64,000 bases of DNA from Conexibacter woesei DSM 14684. GTDB lineage: Bacteria > Actinomycetota > Thermoleophilia > Solirubrobacterales > Solirubrobacteraceae. The position numbers were made by a program, and so were the translations under genes. The stretch spans positions 3,410,001 to 3,474,000 of the forward strand of contig NC_013739.1 of NCBI RefSeq assembly GCF_000025265.1, given 5' to 3'. Every line of letters starts with the position of its first letter. Within the stretch, counting starts at the first letter, position 1. This document shows positions 39,250-47,795 of the stretch, piece by piece. Under the pieces are notes generated by a model. The model was not told the origin of the DNA and did not search any database. It was given only the letters and a program-made list of their open reading frames with translations.

Positions 39250-40065
39250 ATGCCCGAGATCGGCCCCACTCTCCGCGAGGCGCGCATGCTCGCCCGCATC
39301 GACATCACCGAGGTCGAGCAGGCGACGAAGATCCGCGCGAAGTATCTGCGCGCGATCGAGAACGAGGAGTGGCAGCTGCTGCCGGGCTCCACGTTCGCGA
39401 AGAGCTTCATCAGGGGCTATGCCGACTACCTCGGGATCGACGCCCGCTCGCTCGTGGAGGAGTACAAGCTCCGCTACGAGCGCCCGAGCGAGAGCGAGCT
39501 GCGCGCCGTCAGCCCCGGCCTCAGCCGCGATCGCGGCCGCGGCGGGCGCGGAGGTTCGCCACGCGGCGGGGGCGGAGGCGGGCGCGGGGTCCCACGCTGG
39601 GCGGTAACCGTCGGCCTGCTCGTGGTCCTCGTCGGCGCGCTCTACCTCGTCGGCACGCTCGGCGGGGACGACGGCGACGGTGGCGGCGACACGGCCGCGA
39701 GAACGACGCAGACGACGCCGCAGAGAAGAGGCGGCCAGCGCAGAAGACAGCAGACGCCGCCGCCGAGAAGACAGGCCGCGCGGACCGAGGCGGGGCTGCG
39801 CCTGATACCGACCGGCGAGGTCTACGTCTGCCTCGTCGACCAGGACGGCACCGTGCTGATCCCCGGGACGATCTTCACCGCCGGGCAGGCGGTCCCGGTC
39901 AGAAGAGCGAGAGCGATGAGGCTGACGCTCGGCAACAGCAACGTGCAGATGAGAGCCAACGGCAGCGCGGTCGACGTGCCGGCCTCCTCGGAGGCGATCG
40001 GCTTCTCGATCACCCCGAGAGGCGCCGCCCCGCTGCCCTCCGAGCAGCGGCCGACCTGCACGTGA
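39250..40065 (+). CDS. RodZ-like helix-turn-helix membrane protein
   Basis: 271 residues. N-terminal Cro/C1-type HTH domain of the RodZ kind ([27 protein letters not shown] through [13 protein letters not shown]), a Gly/Arg-rich stretch, one membrane helix (~117-137), a basic low-complexity periplasmic stalk, and a DUF4115-type beta domain at the end. RodZ anchors MreB in rods. In actinobacteria such proteins sit upstream of cinA, and their role is less clear. Almost every Arg in the stalk (39700-39780) is AGA. A weak TAGCCT box lies 10 bases upstream. Confidence 0.85.
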   Translation: MPEIGPTLREARMLARIDITEVEQATKIRAKYLRAIENEEWQLLPGSTFAKSFIRGYADYLGIDARSLVEEYKLRYERPSESELRAVSPGLSRDRGRGGRGGSPRGGGGGGRGVPRWAVTVGLLVVLVGALYLVGTLGGDDGDGGGDTAARTTQTTPQRRGGQRRRQQTPPPRRQAARTEAGLRLIPTGEVYVCLVDQDGTVLIPGTIFTAGQAVPVRRARAMRLTLGNSNVQMRANGSAVDVPASSEAIGFSITPRGAAPLPSEQRPTCT

Positions 40066-41405
40066 GCGCGCGCGCCGGCATCGTCGTGACGGGGACCGAG
40101 GTCCTCAGCGGCATCATCTCCGACCGCAACGGCCCGTGGCTGTCGGAGCGGCTGCGCGAGATCGGCGTCGACGCGGCGTTCATCACGATCGCCGGCGACC
40201 GCCCGCAGGACCTCGACGCGGCACTTCGCTTCTTCGCCGAGGAGGGCGTCGACCTGATCGTCACCAGCGGCGGCCTCGGCCCGACCGCCGACGATCTCAC
40301 CGCCGAGGTCGTCGGACGCTTCCAGGGCCGCGAGATGGCCCTCGACGAGGCGCTGTTCGGCCGCATCGCCGACATCCTCAAGCCGCTGCTGGCGCGCTGG
40401 CCCGACCTCGACCCCGAGGCCGTCCTGCGCTCCAATCGCAAGCAGGCGGTGATCCCCGTGGGCGCGACGATCCTGGAGCCGGTCGGGACCGCGCCAGGAC
40501 TCGTCGTGCCGCCCGCCTCCGAGGGGCCGACGGTCGTCGTGCTGCCCGGCCCGCCGCGCGAGCTGCAGCCGATGTGGGAGACCGCGCGCGGCACCGCCGC
40601 GTTCACCGCCGCCGTGCAAGGCGCAACGACGTTCGACTGGCGGATCATGCGGCTGTTCGGGCTGCCCGAGTCCGAGATCGCCGAGACGCTGCTGGTCGCC
40701 GAGCGGGAAGGGCTGTCGCTGGAGCCGCTGGAGATCACGACCTGCCTGCGGCGCGGTGAGATCGAGATCGCGACCCGCTTCGAGCCCGCGGACGCGCCGG
40801 CCTACGACGCGCTCGCCGCGTTCGTGCGCGCGCGCCACGGCCAGCTGCTGTTCTCCGAGGACGGCTCGACGATCGACGAGCAGGTCGCGGCGCTGCTGAC
40901 CGGGTCCTCGGCGTCGCCCGCGCGAACGATCGCGACCGCCGAGTCGTGCACCGGCGGGCTGCTCGCCGGGCGCCTGACCGACCGTGCCGGATCGTCCGCC
41001 TACGTGCTCGGCGGGCTCGTCGTCTACGCCAACGCGGCGAAGGTGGCGCTCGCCGGCGTAGCCCCTGAACTGATCGAGCGCGTCGGCGCCGTCTCGCCGG
41101 AGGTCGCCGAGGCGCTGGCCGACGGCGCCGCGGACCGCCTCGGCGCCGACGTCGGCGTCGGCGTGACCGGGATCGCCGGCCCCGGAGGCGGCACGCCGGA
41201 GAAGCCGGTCGGCCTCGTCTACGTCAGCGTCGCGCTCGCCGACGGGGGCGAGCGGATCACGCGCAGACTGAACCTGTCCGGAAACCGCGCCGACGTGCGC
41301 GACCGCACCACGACGGTCGCGCTGCACCTGATCCGCCGGCTGCTGCTGGGTCTGCCCGACGCGCCGGACGTGCCGGGGATCCTCGGTACCCGCACCCGCA
41401 CCTGA
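40062..41405 (+). CDS. cinA: Competence/damage-inducible protein A (nicotinamide-nucleotide amidase)
   Basis: 447 residues. The N-terminal MoCF-like domain ([42 protein letters not shown]) is the ADP-ribose pyrophosphatase-like part. The C-terminal PncC domain (about 290-430: [28 protein letters not shown]) deamidates nicotinamide mononucleotide. The gene precedes thpR and recA, a conserved group. GTG start overlapping the rodZ-like stop by 4 bases. Confidence 0.94.
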   Translation: MSARAGIVVTGTEVLSGIISDRNGPWLSERLREIGVDAAFITIAGDRPQDLDAALRFFAEEGVDLIVTSGGLGPTADDLTAEVVGRFQGREMALDEALFGRIADILKPLLARWPDLDPEAVLRSNRKQAVIPVGATILEPVGTAPGLVVPPASEGPTVVVLPGPPRELQPMWETARGTAAFTAAVQGATTFDWRIMRLFGLPESEIAETLLVAEREGLSLEPLEITTCLRRGEIEIATRFEPADAPAYDALAAFVRARHGQLLFSEDGSTIDEQVAALLTGSSASPARTIATAESCTGGLLAGRLTDRAGSSAYVLGGLVVYANAAKVALAGVAPELIERVGAVSPEVAEALADGAADRLGADVGVGVTGIAGPGGGTPEKPVGLVYVSVALADGGERITRRLNLSGNRADVRDRTTTVALHLIRRLLLGLPDAPDVPGILGTRTRT

Positions 41406-41409
41406 ACCG

Positions 41410-42039
41410 ATGCCCGCCGGTTCGAGCGCGCGGCTGTTCGTCGCGCTCGACCTGCCCGCGGAGGTCCGCGACGCGCTCGTCGCCTGGCGTGCGCCGGTGC
41501 TCGCCGCCGCCGAGGGCGGGCTGCGCGCCGTCGACCCCGCTGCGCTGCACGTCACGCTCTGCTTCCTCGGCTCGCTCCCGCTCGCGTCCGTCGAGCCGGT
41601 GGGGGAGGCGGTGATGGGAGCGATCGGCAGTGTGGGCGGCGCGGCCGGGCCGCACGGCGGCGCCCCCGTCCCTGGCGTCGACGTCGGCGTCGGCGGCCTC
41701 GCGCTCGGCGACGGGCTGTGGCTCCCACGGCGCCGCCCGCGCGTGCTGACGGTCGCGCTGGAGGACGGCGACGGCGCGCTCGCCGCCGTGCAGGCAGCCG
41801 TCGCTGATGCGCTCACGGCCGGCGGCTGGTTCGCGCCCGAACCGCGGCGTTACCTGCCGCACGTGACGGTCGCGCGGGTGCGGGAGCGCAGGCCCGCGGC
41901 CGCCGCCGCGCTCACGCGCGCACCACTCCCGGCCACGCCGGCGCTCGCGTTCGCCGGCGTCGCCGTGACGCTCTACCGCTCGCTCCTCGGGGGCGGGCCC
42001 GCGCGCTACGAGCCGCTCGTGCGCGTCGCTCTGCGCTGA
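41410..42039 (+). CDS. thpR: RNA 2',3'-cyclic phosphodiesterase
   Basis: 209 residues of the LigT/2H phosphoesterase family. The two HxT motifs are HVTL (residues 47-50) and HVTV (about 157). These enzymes open 2',3'-cyclic phosphates on RNA ends; the physiological target is uncertain. A glycine-rich loop near residues 72-95 is an insertion relative to compact relatives. The ATG lies 4 bases after the cinA stop. Confidence 0.92.
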   Translation: MPAGSSARLFVALDLPAEVRDALVAWRAPVLAAAEGGLRAVDPAALHVTLCFLGSLPLASVEPVGEAVMGAIGSVGGAAGPHGGAPVPGVDVGVGGLALGDGLWLPRRRPRVLTVALEDGDGALAAVQAAVADALTAGGWFAPEPRRYLPHVTVARVRERRPAAAAALTRAPLPATPALAFAGVAVTLYRSLLGGGPARYEPLVRVALR

Positions 42040-42067
42040 GACGGCCCTGAGACGGCTCAAACGCGTG

Positions 42068-42097
42068 TTGCGGCGTTGCGACGGTCGCGCCTAGCGT
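42068..42097 (+). promoter_or_regulatory. recA promoter
   Basis: TTGCGG (42068-42073), 18 bases, TAGCGT (42092-42097). The inner stretch TTGCGACGGTCGCGCCTAG loosely recalls the RecA-NDp promoters of mycobacteria that work with PafBC, but one base is missing from the usual spacing. Start near 42104, leader of ~86 nt. Confidence 0.5.
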
Positions 42098-42109
42098 GCT
42101 CCCTCGACC

Positions 42110-42123
42110 CGATCATGTGTTCG
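42110..42123. promoter_or_regulatory. LexA-type SOS box upstream of recA
   Basis: CGATCATGTGTTCG reads CGAACACATGATCG on the other strand, matching CGAAC-N4-GTTCG with one mismatch. It lies just after the predicted start site, where a bound repressor would block the polymerase. Confidence 0.65.
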
Positions 42124-42189
42124 TATTCGGTCCGTCCGGACCGGGGCGTACCTTGCATCACTCACGACGTAACCAAGGAGCTTCCAGGA

Positions 42190-43272
<1,083 letters not shown>

Positions 43273-43278
43273 CCGTCG

Positions 43279-43830
43279 GTGTCACAGGTCATGCCGCCCC
43301 GCGCCACGACGATGGCGGAGGACGAGACGGACGAGCAGCACACGGCGCGGGTGGTCGATCCCGCGCTGCGGCTCCAGAACGCGCTCGACTTCGCCTTTCG
43401 CTACCTCGGTCCGCGCGCGCGGACCGAGGTCGAGCTGCGCCGCTACCTCGAAGGCAAGCGCGTCGAGCCGGAGACGATCGAGCAGGCGCTCGCGAGTCTG
43501 ACCGAGCAGGGGTACCTCGACGACACGCGCTTCGCGCGCGAGTTCGCCGAGGACAAGCGACTGCTCGACGAGTGGGGCGCTGACCGGATCGAGCGGCGCC
43601 TGCTGTCGCTCGGCGTCGCGCCGGAGATCGTCGCCGGGGCCGTCGGCGCGCGTGGCCGCGACGACGAGCGCGACGCCGCCGCGGCGCTGCTGCAGCGCCG
43701 CTTCCCGCAGCTCGACGACGACCCGCGCGAGCACCGCCGGGCCGTCGGGGTGCTGGTCCGCAAGGGCTACGACGGCGAGCTGGCGTGGGACGTCGTCCGC
43801 TCGCACGCGCGCGGCGGCGCACTCGACTGA
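43279..43830 (+). CDS. recX: Regulatory protein RecX
   Basis: 183 residues from GTG 43279 (ATG at 43291 or 43312 are alternatives). RecX binds and restrains RecA filaments. Three-helix repeats are visible: RLQNALDFAFRYLGPRARTEVELRRYLEGK, IEQALASLTEQGYLDDTRFAREFAEDK and GADRIERRLLSLGV. The final codons CTC GAC TGA belong to the first unit of a tandem repeat that continues past the stop. Confidence 0.92.
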   Translation: MSQVMPPRATTMAEDETDEQHTARVVDPALRLQNALDFAFRYLGPRARTEVELRRYLEGKRVEPETIEQALASLTEQGYLDDTRFAREFAEDKRLLDEWGADRIERRLLSLGVAPEIVAGAVGARGRDDERDAAAALLQRRFPQLDDDPREHRRAVGVLVRKGYDGELAWDVVRSHARGGALD

Positions 43831-43888
43831 GCCGCCGGCGAGCCTCGACTGAGCTGTCCGCGAGCGCTCGACTGAGCCGCGCGCGAGC
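43822..43888 (+). repeat. Three tandem ~22-bp units spanning the recX stop codon
   Basis: CTCGACTGAGC occurs at 43822, 43844 and 43867, each followed by a C/G-rich stretch ending in GCGAG or GGCGAG. Spacing is 22 and 23 bases. Unit 1 includes the recX stop. GCTCGACTGAGC can itself fold as a small hairpin. The array looks like a local duplication by slippage. Confidence 0.7.
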
Positions 43889-43948
43889 CGTTCGCGGGTC
43901 CGCGGTGGCGCGCCGGCCGCTGCGCGATGGCGCGTCGGCGGGCTCCGA
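43889..43948. other. GC-rich spacer, nothing recognised
   Basis: Between the tandem repeat and the rny promoter. It is rich in CGCG and GGCGCGCC-type strings that can form short stems, but no ordered element or coding frame is evident. Confidence 0.5.
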
Positions 43949-43977
43949 TTGCGTCAAATGTGTCGCGGTACTACGAT
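43949..43977 (+). promoter_or_regulatory. Strong promoter for the rny leader
   Basis: TTGCGT (43949-43954), exactly 17 bases, TACGAT (43972-43977). Start near 43984. This is one of the best -35/-10 pairs in the window and puts ~280 nt of leader before rny. Confidence 0.65.
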
Positions 43978-43983
43978 CCCGCG

Positions 43984-44264
43984 TAGCGAACGACTGGCCC
44001 ACGAGGGCATGAAAACCCAGCAAATCCCTTTGATCCTGGAACCAGAACCTTCTGCCGTGACTGCCCGACACCATCTGTGCGCAGGCTTGTTGCACGTGCA
44101 ACACGCGACACGACCACCGGCCTAGCCGGCGCTTGAAGGGCGGCGCTCCTGCGCCGCACCTGGTGTTCAGATCCGTGCTCCTCGCACGGCCCGTCCGCCG
44201 CTACCCAAACGGACAGTGAGCCACAGCCTGGTCCAGCGACCCGGTTGTGAGGAGAGGAACGGCA
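43984..44264 (+). ncRNA. Candidate structured leader (or small RNA) upstream of rny
   Basis: A 280-nt non-coding stretch, visibly less GC-rich at its 5' end. Stems in order: CTGG/CCAG (~44036); TGTTGC/GCAACA with loop ACGT (44088-44103, a perfect 16-base palindrome); CCGGC/GCCGG (44117-44129); GCGGCGC/GCGCCGC with loop TCCT (44140-44157); CCGTGC/GCACGG with loop TCCTC (44173-44189); GTCCG/CGGAC (44193-44214). The 44173 loop CUCCUC is complementary to the rny ribosome site GAGGAG. A role in controlling rny, or as a separate small RNA with C-rich loops, is inference; no known family was matched. Confidence 0.5.
44009..44125 (+). CDS. Possible 38-residue leader peptide in the rny leader
   Basis: ATG 44009 opens a frame MKTQQIPLILEPEP... 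ending HVQHATRPPA at TAG 44123. It lies 25 nt after the predicted start site; GAGGG is only 1 base before the ATG, too close to be a good ribosome site. Third-codon GC is only about half, far below real genes here, which argues against long-term coding. The stop lies in the CCGGC/GCCGG stem, an arrangement that would let translation affect folding. Treat as a guess. Confidence 0.25.
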   Translation: MKTQQIPLILEPEPSAVTARHHLCAGLLHVQHATRPPA

Positions 44265-45707
44265 ATGGACATCGTGATCGCGGCGGCGGTGCTGGCAGTG
44301 GGCCTGGTGCTCGCTGCCGTGCTGTACGCGAGACGCGGGAGCGGTCAGGCGGTCGAGGCGAACGCCCGCGTCGCCGCCGACATCGACTCCGCGCTGAGCG
44401 AGCGGCGTGCAGAGATCGTCCGGATCGAGGAGCGCATCCTCGGCAAGGAGGAGTCGCTCGACGCTCAGCGCGCCGACCTCGCGCGCCGCGAACGGTCGAT
44501 CGAGGACCGCAGCGAGGCGCTCGACCGCGAGGTCGCGGCCATCGCCGAGAGACGCGCCGCGTACGAGCACCAGCTGGAGCGCCTCGCGGGCGTCACCGCG
44601 TCGCAGGCGAAGCAGATGCTGCTGAAGGACCTCGAGGACGACGTCCGCCACGAGTCCGCCAAGCTCGTCCGCCAGATCGAGGAGGAGACCAAGCGCGACG
44701 CCGACCGCCGCGTGCGCAACATCCTCTCCGTCTGCATGCAGCGGATCGCCGCCGGCCACGCGACCGAGACGACCGTCTCCGTCGTGCAGCTGTCCTCCGA
44801 CGACATGAAGGGCCGCATCATCGGCCGCGAGGGCCGCAACATCCGCGCGCTCGAGAACCTCACCGGCGTCGACTTCATCATCGACGACACGCCCAACGCC
44901 GTCGTCCTCTCCGGCTTCGACGGCGTCCGCCGCGAGACCGCCCGCATCACGCTCGAGAAGCTGCTCCAGGACGGACGGATCCATCCCGCCCGCATCGAGG
45001 AGATGTACTACCAGGCGAAGTCCGAGCTGGAGGATCACATCCAGGAGCTGGGCGAGGCCGCCGTCTTCGAGGCGCACGTCCAGGGACTCGACCCGGAGCT
45101 GGTGAAGCTGCTCGGCCGCCTCAAGTTCCGCACCAGCTACGGCCAGAACGTGCTGGCCCACTCGGTCGAGTGCGCCAACCTCGCCGCGATGATGGCGCAC
45201 GAGCTGGGCGCCTCGCCGAAGACGGCGCGACGGGCAGCTTTGCTGCACGACATCGGCAAGGCCGTCTCGCACGAGATCGAGGGCCCACACGCGCTCGTCG
45301 GCGGCGACCTCGCACGCAAGTACGGCGAGCCCGACGCGGTCGTCCACGCGATGGAGGCGCACCACAACGAGGTCGAGCCGCAGACCGTCGAGGCCGTCAT
45401 CGTGCAGGCCGCCGACGCGCTCTCGGGCGCGCGGCCCGGCGCGCGCGGCGAGTCGCTGGAGCAGTACGTCAGACGCCTGCGCGAGCTGGAGCAGATCGCC
45501 ACCCGGCACGAGGGCGTCGACAAGGTCTACGCGATGCAGGCCGGTCGCGAGATCCGCGTGATGGTCGCGCCGGCGGCGATCGACGACGACGCCGCGACGC
45601 TGCTGTCGCACGCGATCGCCCGCGAGATCGAGAGAGAGCTGGAGTTCCCCGGACAGATCAAGGTCACGGTGATCCGCGAGTCGCGGGCGGTCGAATACGC
45701 CAGATGA
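44265..45707 (+). CDS. rny: Ribonuclease Y
   Basis: 480-residue membrane-anchored endoribonuclease. N-terminal helix IVIAAAVLAVGLVLAAVLYA, a long coiled coil (~30-150), KH domain (GRIIGREGRNIRALE, about 183) and HD domain (ALLHDIGKAVSHE, about 325; HHNEVEPQT) are intact. RNase Y starts bulk mRNA decay in many Gram-positives lacking RNase E. The ATG has GAGGAGAGG 7 bases upstream. Next to recX and miaB, as in related genomes. Together with pnp, rnj and nrnA it makes a full decay set in this window. Confidence 0.96.
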   Translation: MDIVIAAAVLAVGLVLAAVLYARRGSGQAVEANARVAADIDSALSERRAEIVRIEERILGKEESLDAQRADLARRERSIEDRSEALDREVAAIAERRAAYEHQLERLAGVTASQAKQMLLKDLEDDVRHESAKLVRQIEEETKRDADRRVRNILSVCMQRIAAGHATETTVSVVQLSSDDMKGRIIGREGRNIRALENLTGVDFIIDDTPNAVVLSGFDGVRRETARITLEKLLQDGRIHPARIEEMYYQAKSELEDHIQELGEAAVFEAHVQGLDPELVKLLGRLKFRTSYGQNVLAHSVECANLAAMMAHELGASPKTARRAALLHDIGKAVSHEIEGPHALVGGDLARKYGEPDAVVHAMEAHHNEVEPQTVEAVIVQAADALSGARPGARGESLEQYVRRLRELEQIATRHEGVDKVYAMQAGREIRVMVAPAAIDDDAATLLSHAIAREIERELEFPGQIKVTVIRESRAVEYAR

Positions 45708-45717
45708 GACCCGGCGG

Positions 45718-45723
45718 TACCCT
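45718..45723 (+). promoter_or_regulatory. Possible -10 box for miaB
   Basis: TACCCT ends 9 bases before the miaB ATG; the gap has no ribosome site. Confidence 0.3.
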
Positions 45724-45732
45724 TCGACGTCG

Positions 45733-47064
45733 ATGAAGCGGTACCACGTCACGACGTTCGGCTGCCAGATGAACGAGCACGACTCGGAGCGGATGAAGGG
45801 CATGCTCGAGTCACTCGGCTATCGAGAGGCCCCGGACGCCGACGTCGCCGACCTGATCCTCTTCAACACCTGCTCGATCCGCGAGGCGGCCGACAGCCGC
45901 TTCAAGGCGCACCTCGGCCACGCGAAGCGGCGCAAGCGCGAGCGGCCCGAGGTCGTGATCGGCGTCGGCGGCTGCTGGGCGCAGTCGGTCAAGGACGAGG
46001 TCTTCGAGCAGTTCCCGTTCGTCGACGTCGCGTTCGGTCCGGGCCAGGTGCACAAGCTCGCCGAGTTCCTCACGAGCGAGTCGCTGACCGCGCAGGGCTA
46101 CTTCGAGTTCGAGGGCTTCACCGGCGATCTGCCGGAGAAGCGCGCCCGCGAGTTCCAGGGCTGGACGCAGATCTCCGTCGGCTGCAACATGGCGTGCTCC
46201 TACTGCATCGTCCCCTCGACGCGCGGCCGCGACGTCGGCCGCCCGCTCGGCGTGCTCGTCGCCGACGTCGAGCGGATGGCCTCCGAGGGCGTCACCGAGG
46301 TGACGCTGCTGGGGCAGAACGTCAACGCCTACGGGCGCGACCTGCACAGACGCGGCTTCCCGAGCGCGACCTTCGCCGACCTGCTGAGCGCGGTCGACGC
46401 GATCGACGGGATCCGGCGGATCCGCTACACGAGCCCGCACCCGCAGGACATGAAGGAGGACGTGATCCGCGCGCACGCGGAGCTGGAGGCGCTGTGCGAG
46501 CACGTCCACCTGCCGCTGCAGTCGGGCTCCTCGCGCGTGCTGAAGGCGATGCGTCGCACGTACTCTCGCGAGCGCTACCTCGACCGCGTCGCGCTGCTGC
46601 GCGAGCACGTGCCGGACGTCGCGATCACGACCGACATCATCGTCGGCTTCCCGGGGGAGACGGACGAGGACTTCGCGCAGACGCTGTCGCTGTGCGAGGA
46701 GGTCGCCTACGACGGCGCCTTCACGTTCGTCTACTCGCCGCGTCGCGAGACCGAGGCCGCGACGCTGCCCGACCAGGTCCCGCACGAGGTCAAGGTCGAG
46801 CGGATGGACCGGCTCGTCGAGGTGATCCAGCGGCGTGCGAAGGAGCGTGCGCAGCGGTTCGTCGGCCGCACCGTCGAGGTGCTGGTCGAAGGTCCCTCGC
46901 GGACCGACCCGACACGGCTCCGCGGGCGCTCGCGCCACAACAAGGTCGTCAACTTCAGCGGGCTCGCGCAGCCGGGCGACTACGTGCACGTCGACGTCGA
47001 GAGCGCGACCAGCCAGACGCTGATGGGCGAGGAATCGCTGCTCGCCCGCGCCGGCGCCCGCTGA
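45733..47064 (+). CDS. miaB: tRNA-2-methylthio-N6-dimethylallyladenosine synthase
   Basis: 443 residues. UPF0004 N-terminal cluster Cys are in TFGCQMN, FNTCSIR and GVGGCWAQ. The radical SAM cluster is GCNMACSYC (about 149-157). A C-terminal TRAM domain (FVGRTVEVLVEG to the end) follows. It methylthiolates i6A37, the product of MiaA, whose gene lies at 53168. ATG start, 25 bases after rny. Confidence 0.95.
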   Translation: MKRYHVTTFGCQMNEHDSERMKGMLESLGYREAPDADVADLILFNTCSIREAADSRFKAHLGHAKRRKRERPEVVIGVGGCWAQSVKDEVFEQFPFVDVAFGPGQVHKLAEFLTSESLTAQGYFEFEGFTGDLPEKRAREFQGWTQISVGCNMACSYCIVPSTRGRDVGRPLGVLVADVERMASEGVTEVTLLGQNVNAYGRDLHRRGFPSATFADLLSAVDAIDGIRRIRYTSPHPQDMKEDVIRAHAELEALCEHVHLPLQSGSSRVLKAMRRTYSRERYLDRVALLREHVPDVAITTDIIVGFPGETDEDFAQTLSLCEEVAYDGAFTFVYSPRRETEAATLPDQVPHEVKVERMDRLVEVIQRRAKERAQRFVGRTVEVLVEGPSRTDPTRLRGRSRHNKVVNFSGLAQPGDYVHVDVESATSQTLMGEESLLARAGAR

Positions 47065-47091
47065 GCCGCAGACCGCCGGCCCGTCCGCCCG

Positions 47092-47763
47092 ATGTCCTCC
47101 TCACCCGGTCTCGTCATCTTCGACTGCGACGGCGTGCTCGTCGACAGCGAGGCGATCTCGATGCGCGAGCTGACGCGCGCGATCAACGCCGCCGACGTGC
47201 CGATGTCGCCAGGCGAGGTCCACGCGGCCTTCATAGGCGGCGCGATGGAGACGATCGAGCGGGAGATCGCCCGCCGCCGCGGCGCGCCGCTGCCAGCCGG
47301 CTGGGTCGACGACTTCTACGCGGCCCGCTCGGTCGCGTTCGAGGCCGAGCTGGAGGCGATCCCGGGTGCGCGCGCGACCGTCGAGGCGGTGCAGCGGCTC
47401 GGCCTCGACACGTGCATCGCCTCGCAGGGACGGCCGGCGAAGATGGTCCAGACGCTGGGCCTGACCGGACTGGACGGCCTCTTCGCCGCCGACCGGATCT
47501 TCTCCGCGACGATGGTCCCGCGCCCCAAGCCCGCGCCGGACCTGTTCCTCCACGCCGCCCGCACGTGCGGCTGGGCGCCGCGGGAGTGCGTCGTCGTGGA
47601 GGACTCGGCGCTCGGTGTCAGAGGCGCGCGCGCCGCCGGCATGCGCGTGCTCGGCTACGTCGCCCGCGACCGCCCCGAGGACGACGCGCTGGCGCTCTCG
47701 GCGGCCGGCGCCGAGGTCGTGCGCGAGCTGGGCGAGGTGCCGGGGCGGCTCGCGCTGGCGTGA
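47092..47763 (+). CDS. HAD-superfamily phosphatase (beta-phosphoglucomutase-like)
   Basis: 223 residues. HAD motif I FDCDGVLVDSE (catalytic Asp pair at residues ~10 and 12), motif II in IASQGR, motif III Lys in PRPKPAPDLFL, motif IV VVVEDSALGVRGARAAGM. The class I cap domain fits the subfamily IA type. The substrate is unknown. The ATG lies 28 bases after miaB. Confidence 0.9.
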   Translation: MSSSPGLVIFDCDGVLVDSEAISMRELTRAINAADVPMSPGEVHAAFIGGAMETIEREIARRRGAPLPAGWVDDFYAARSVAFEAELEAIPGARATVEAVQRLGLDTCIASQGRPAKMVQTLGLTGLDGLFAADRIFSATMVPRPKPAPDLFLHAARTCGWAPRECVVVEDSALGVRGARAAGMRVLGYVARDRPEDDALALSAAGAEVVRELGEVPGRLALA

Positions 47764-47781
47764 CGCCGTCCGCCCGGTATG

Positions 47782-47795
47782 CGAACATACGTTCG
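47782..47795. promoter_or_regulatory. Perfect LexA-type SOS box at the start of the radical SAM gene
   Basis: CGAACATACGTTCG is a perfect palindrome matching CGAAC-N4-GTTCG. Its last base is the G of the GTG start codon at 47795, so the repressor would cover the -10 region and start of a leaderless gene. Confidence 0.75.

Noticed and set aside
42076-42189. In-frame upstream extension of recA (ATG 42115 and earlier codons).
   Set aside because: It covers the promoter and SOS box, and AAGGAG is correctly spaced only for the ATG at 42190.
44135-44250. Part of the rny leader loosely resembles a cobalamin riboswitch core (GGTG-TTCAGATCC ... GAGCCA).
   Set aside because: The conserved CCCGCCACTGT box is missing and the gene is not linked to cobalamin. 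An Infernal scan with the Cobalamin model would decide; a score above threshold would reverse this.
44036-44264. 6S RNA, RNase P RNA or SRP RNA in the recX-rny gap.
   Set aside because: None of the conserved core strings of these RNAs was found and the folding pattern is a row of separate short stems.
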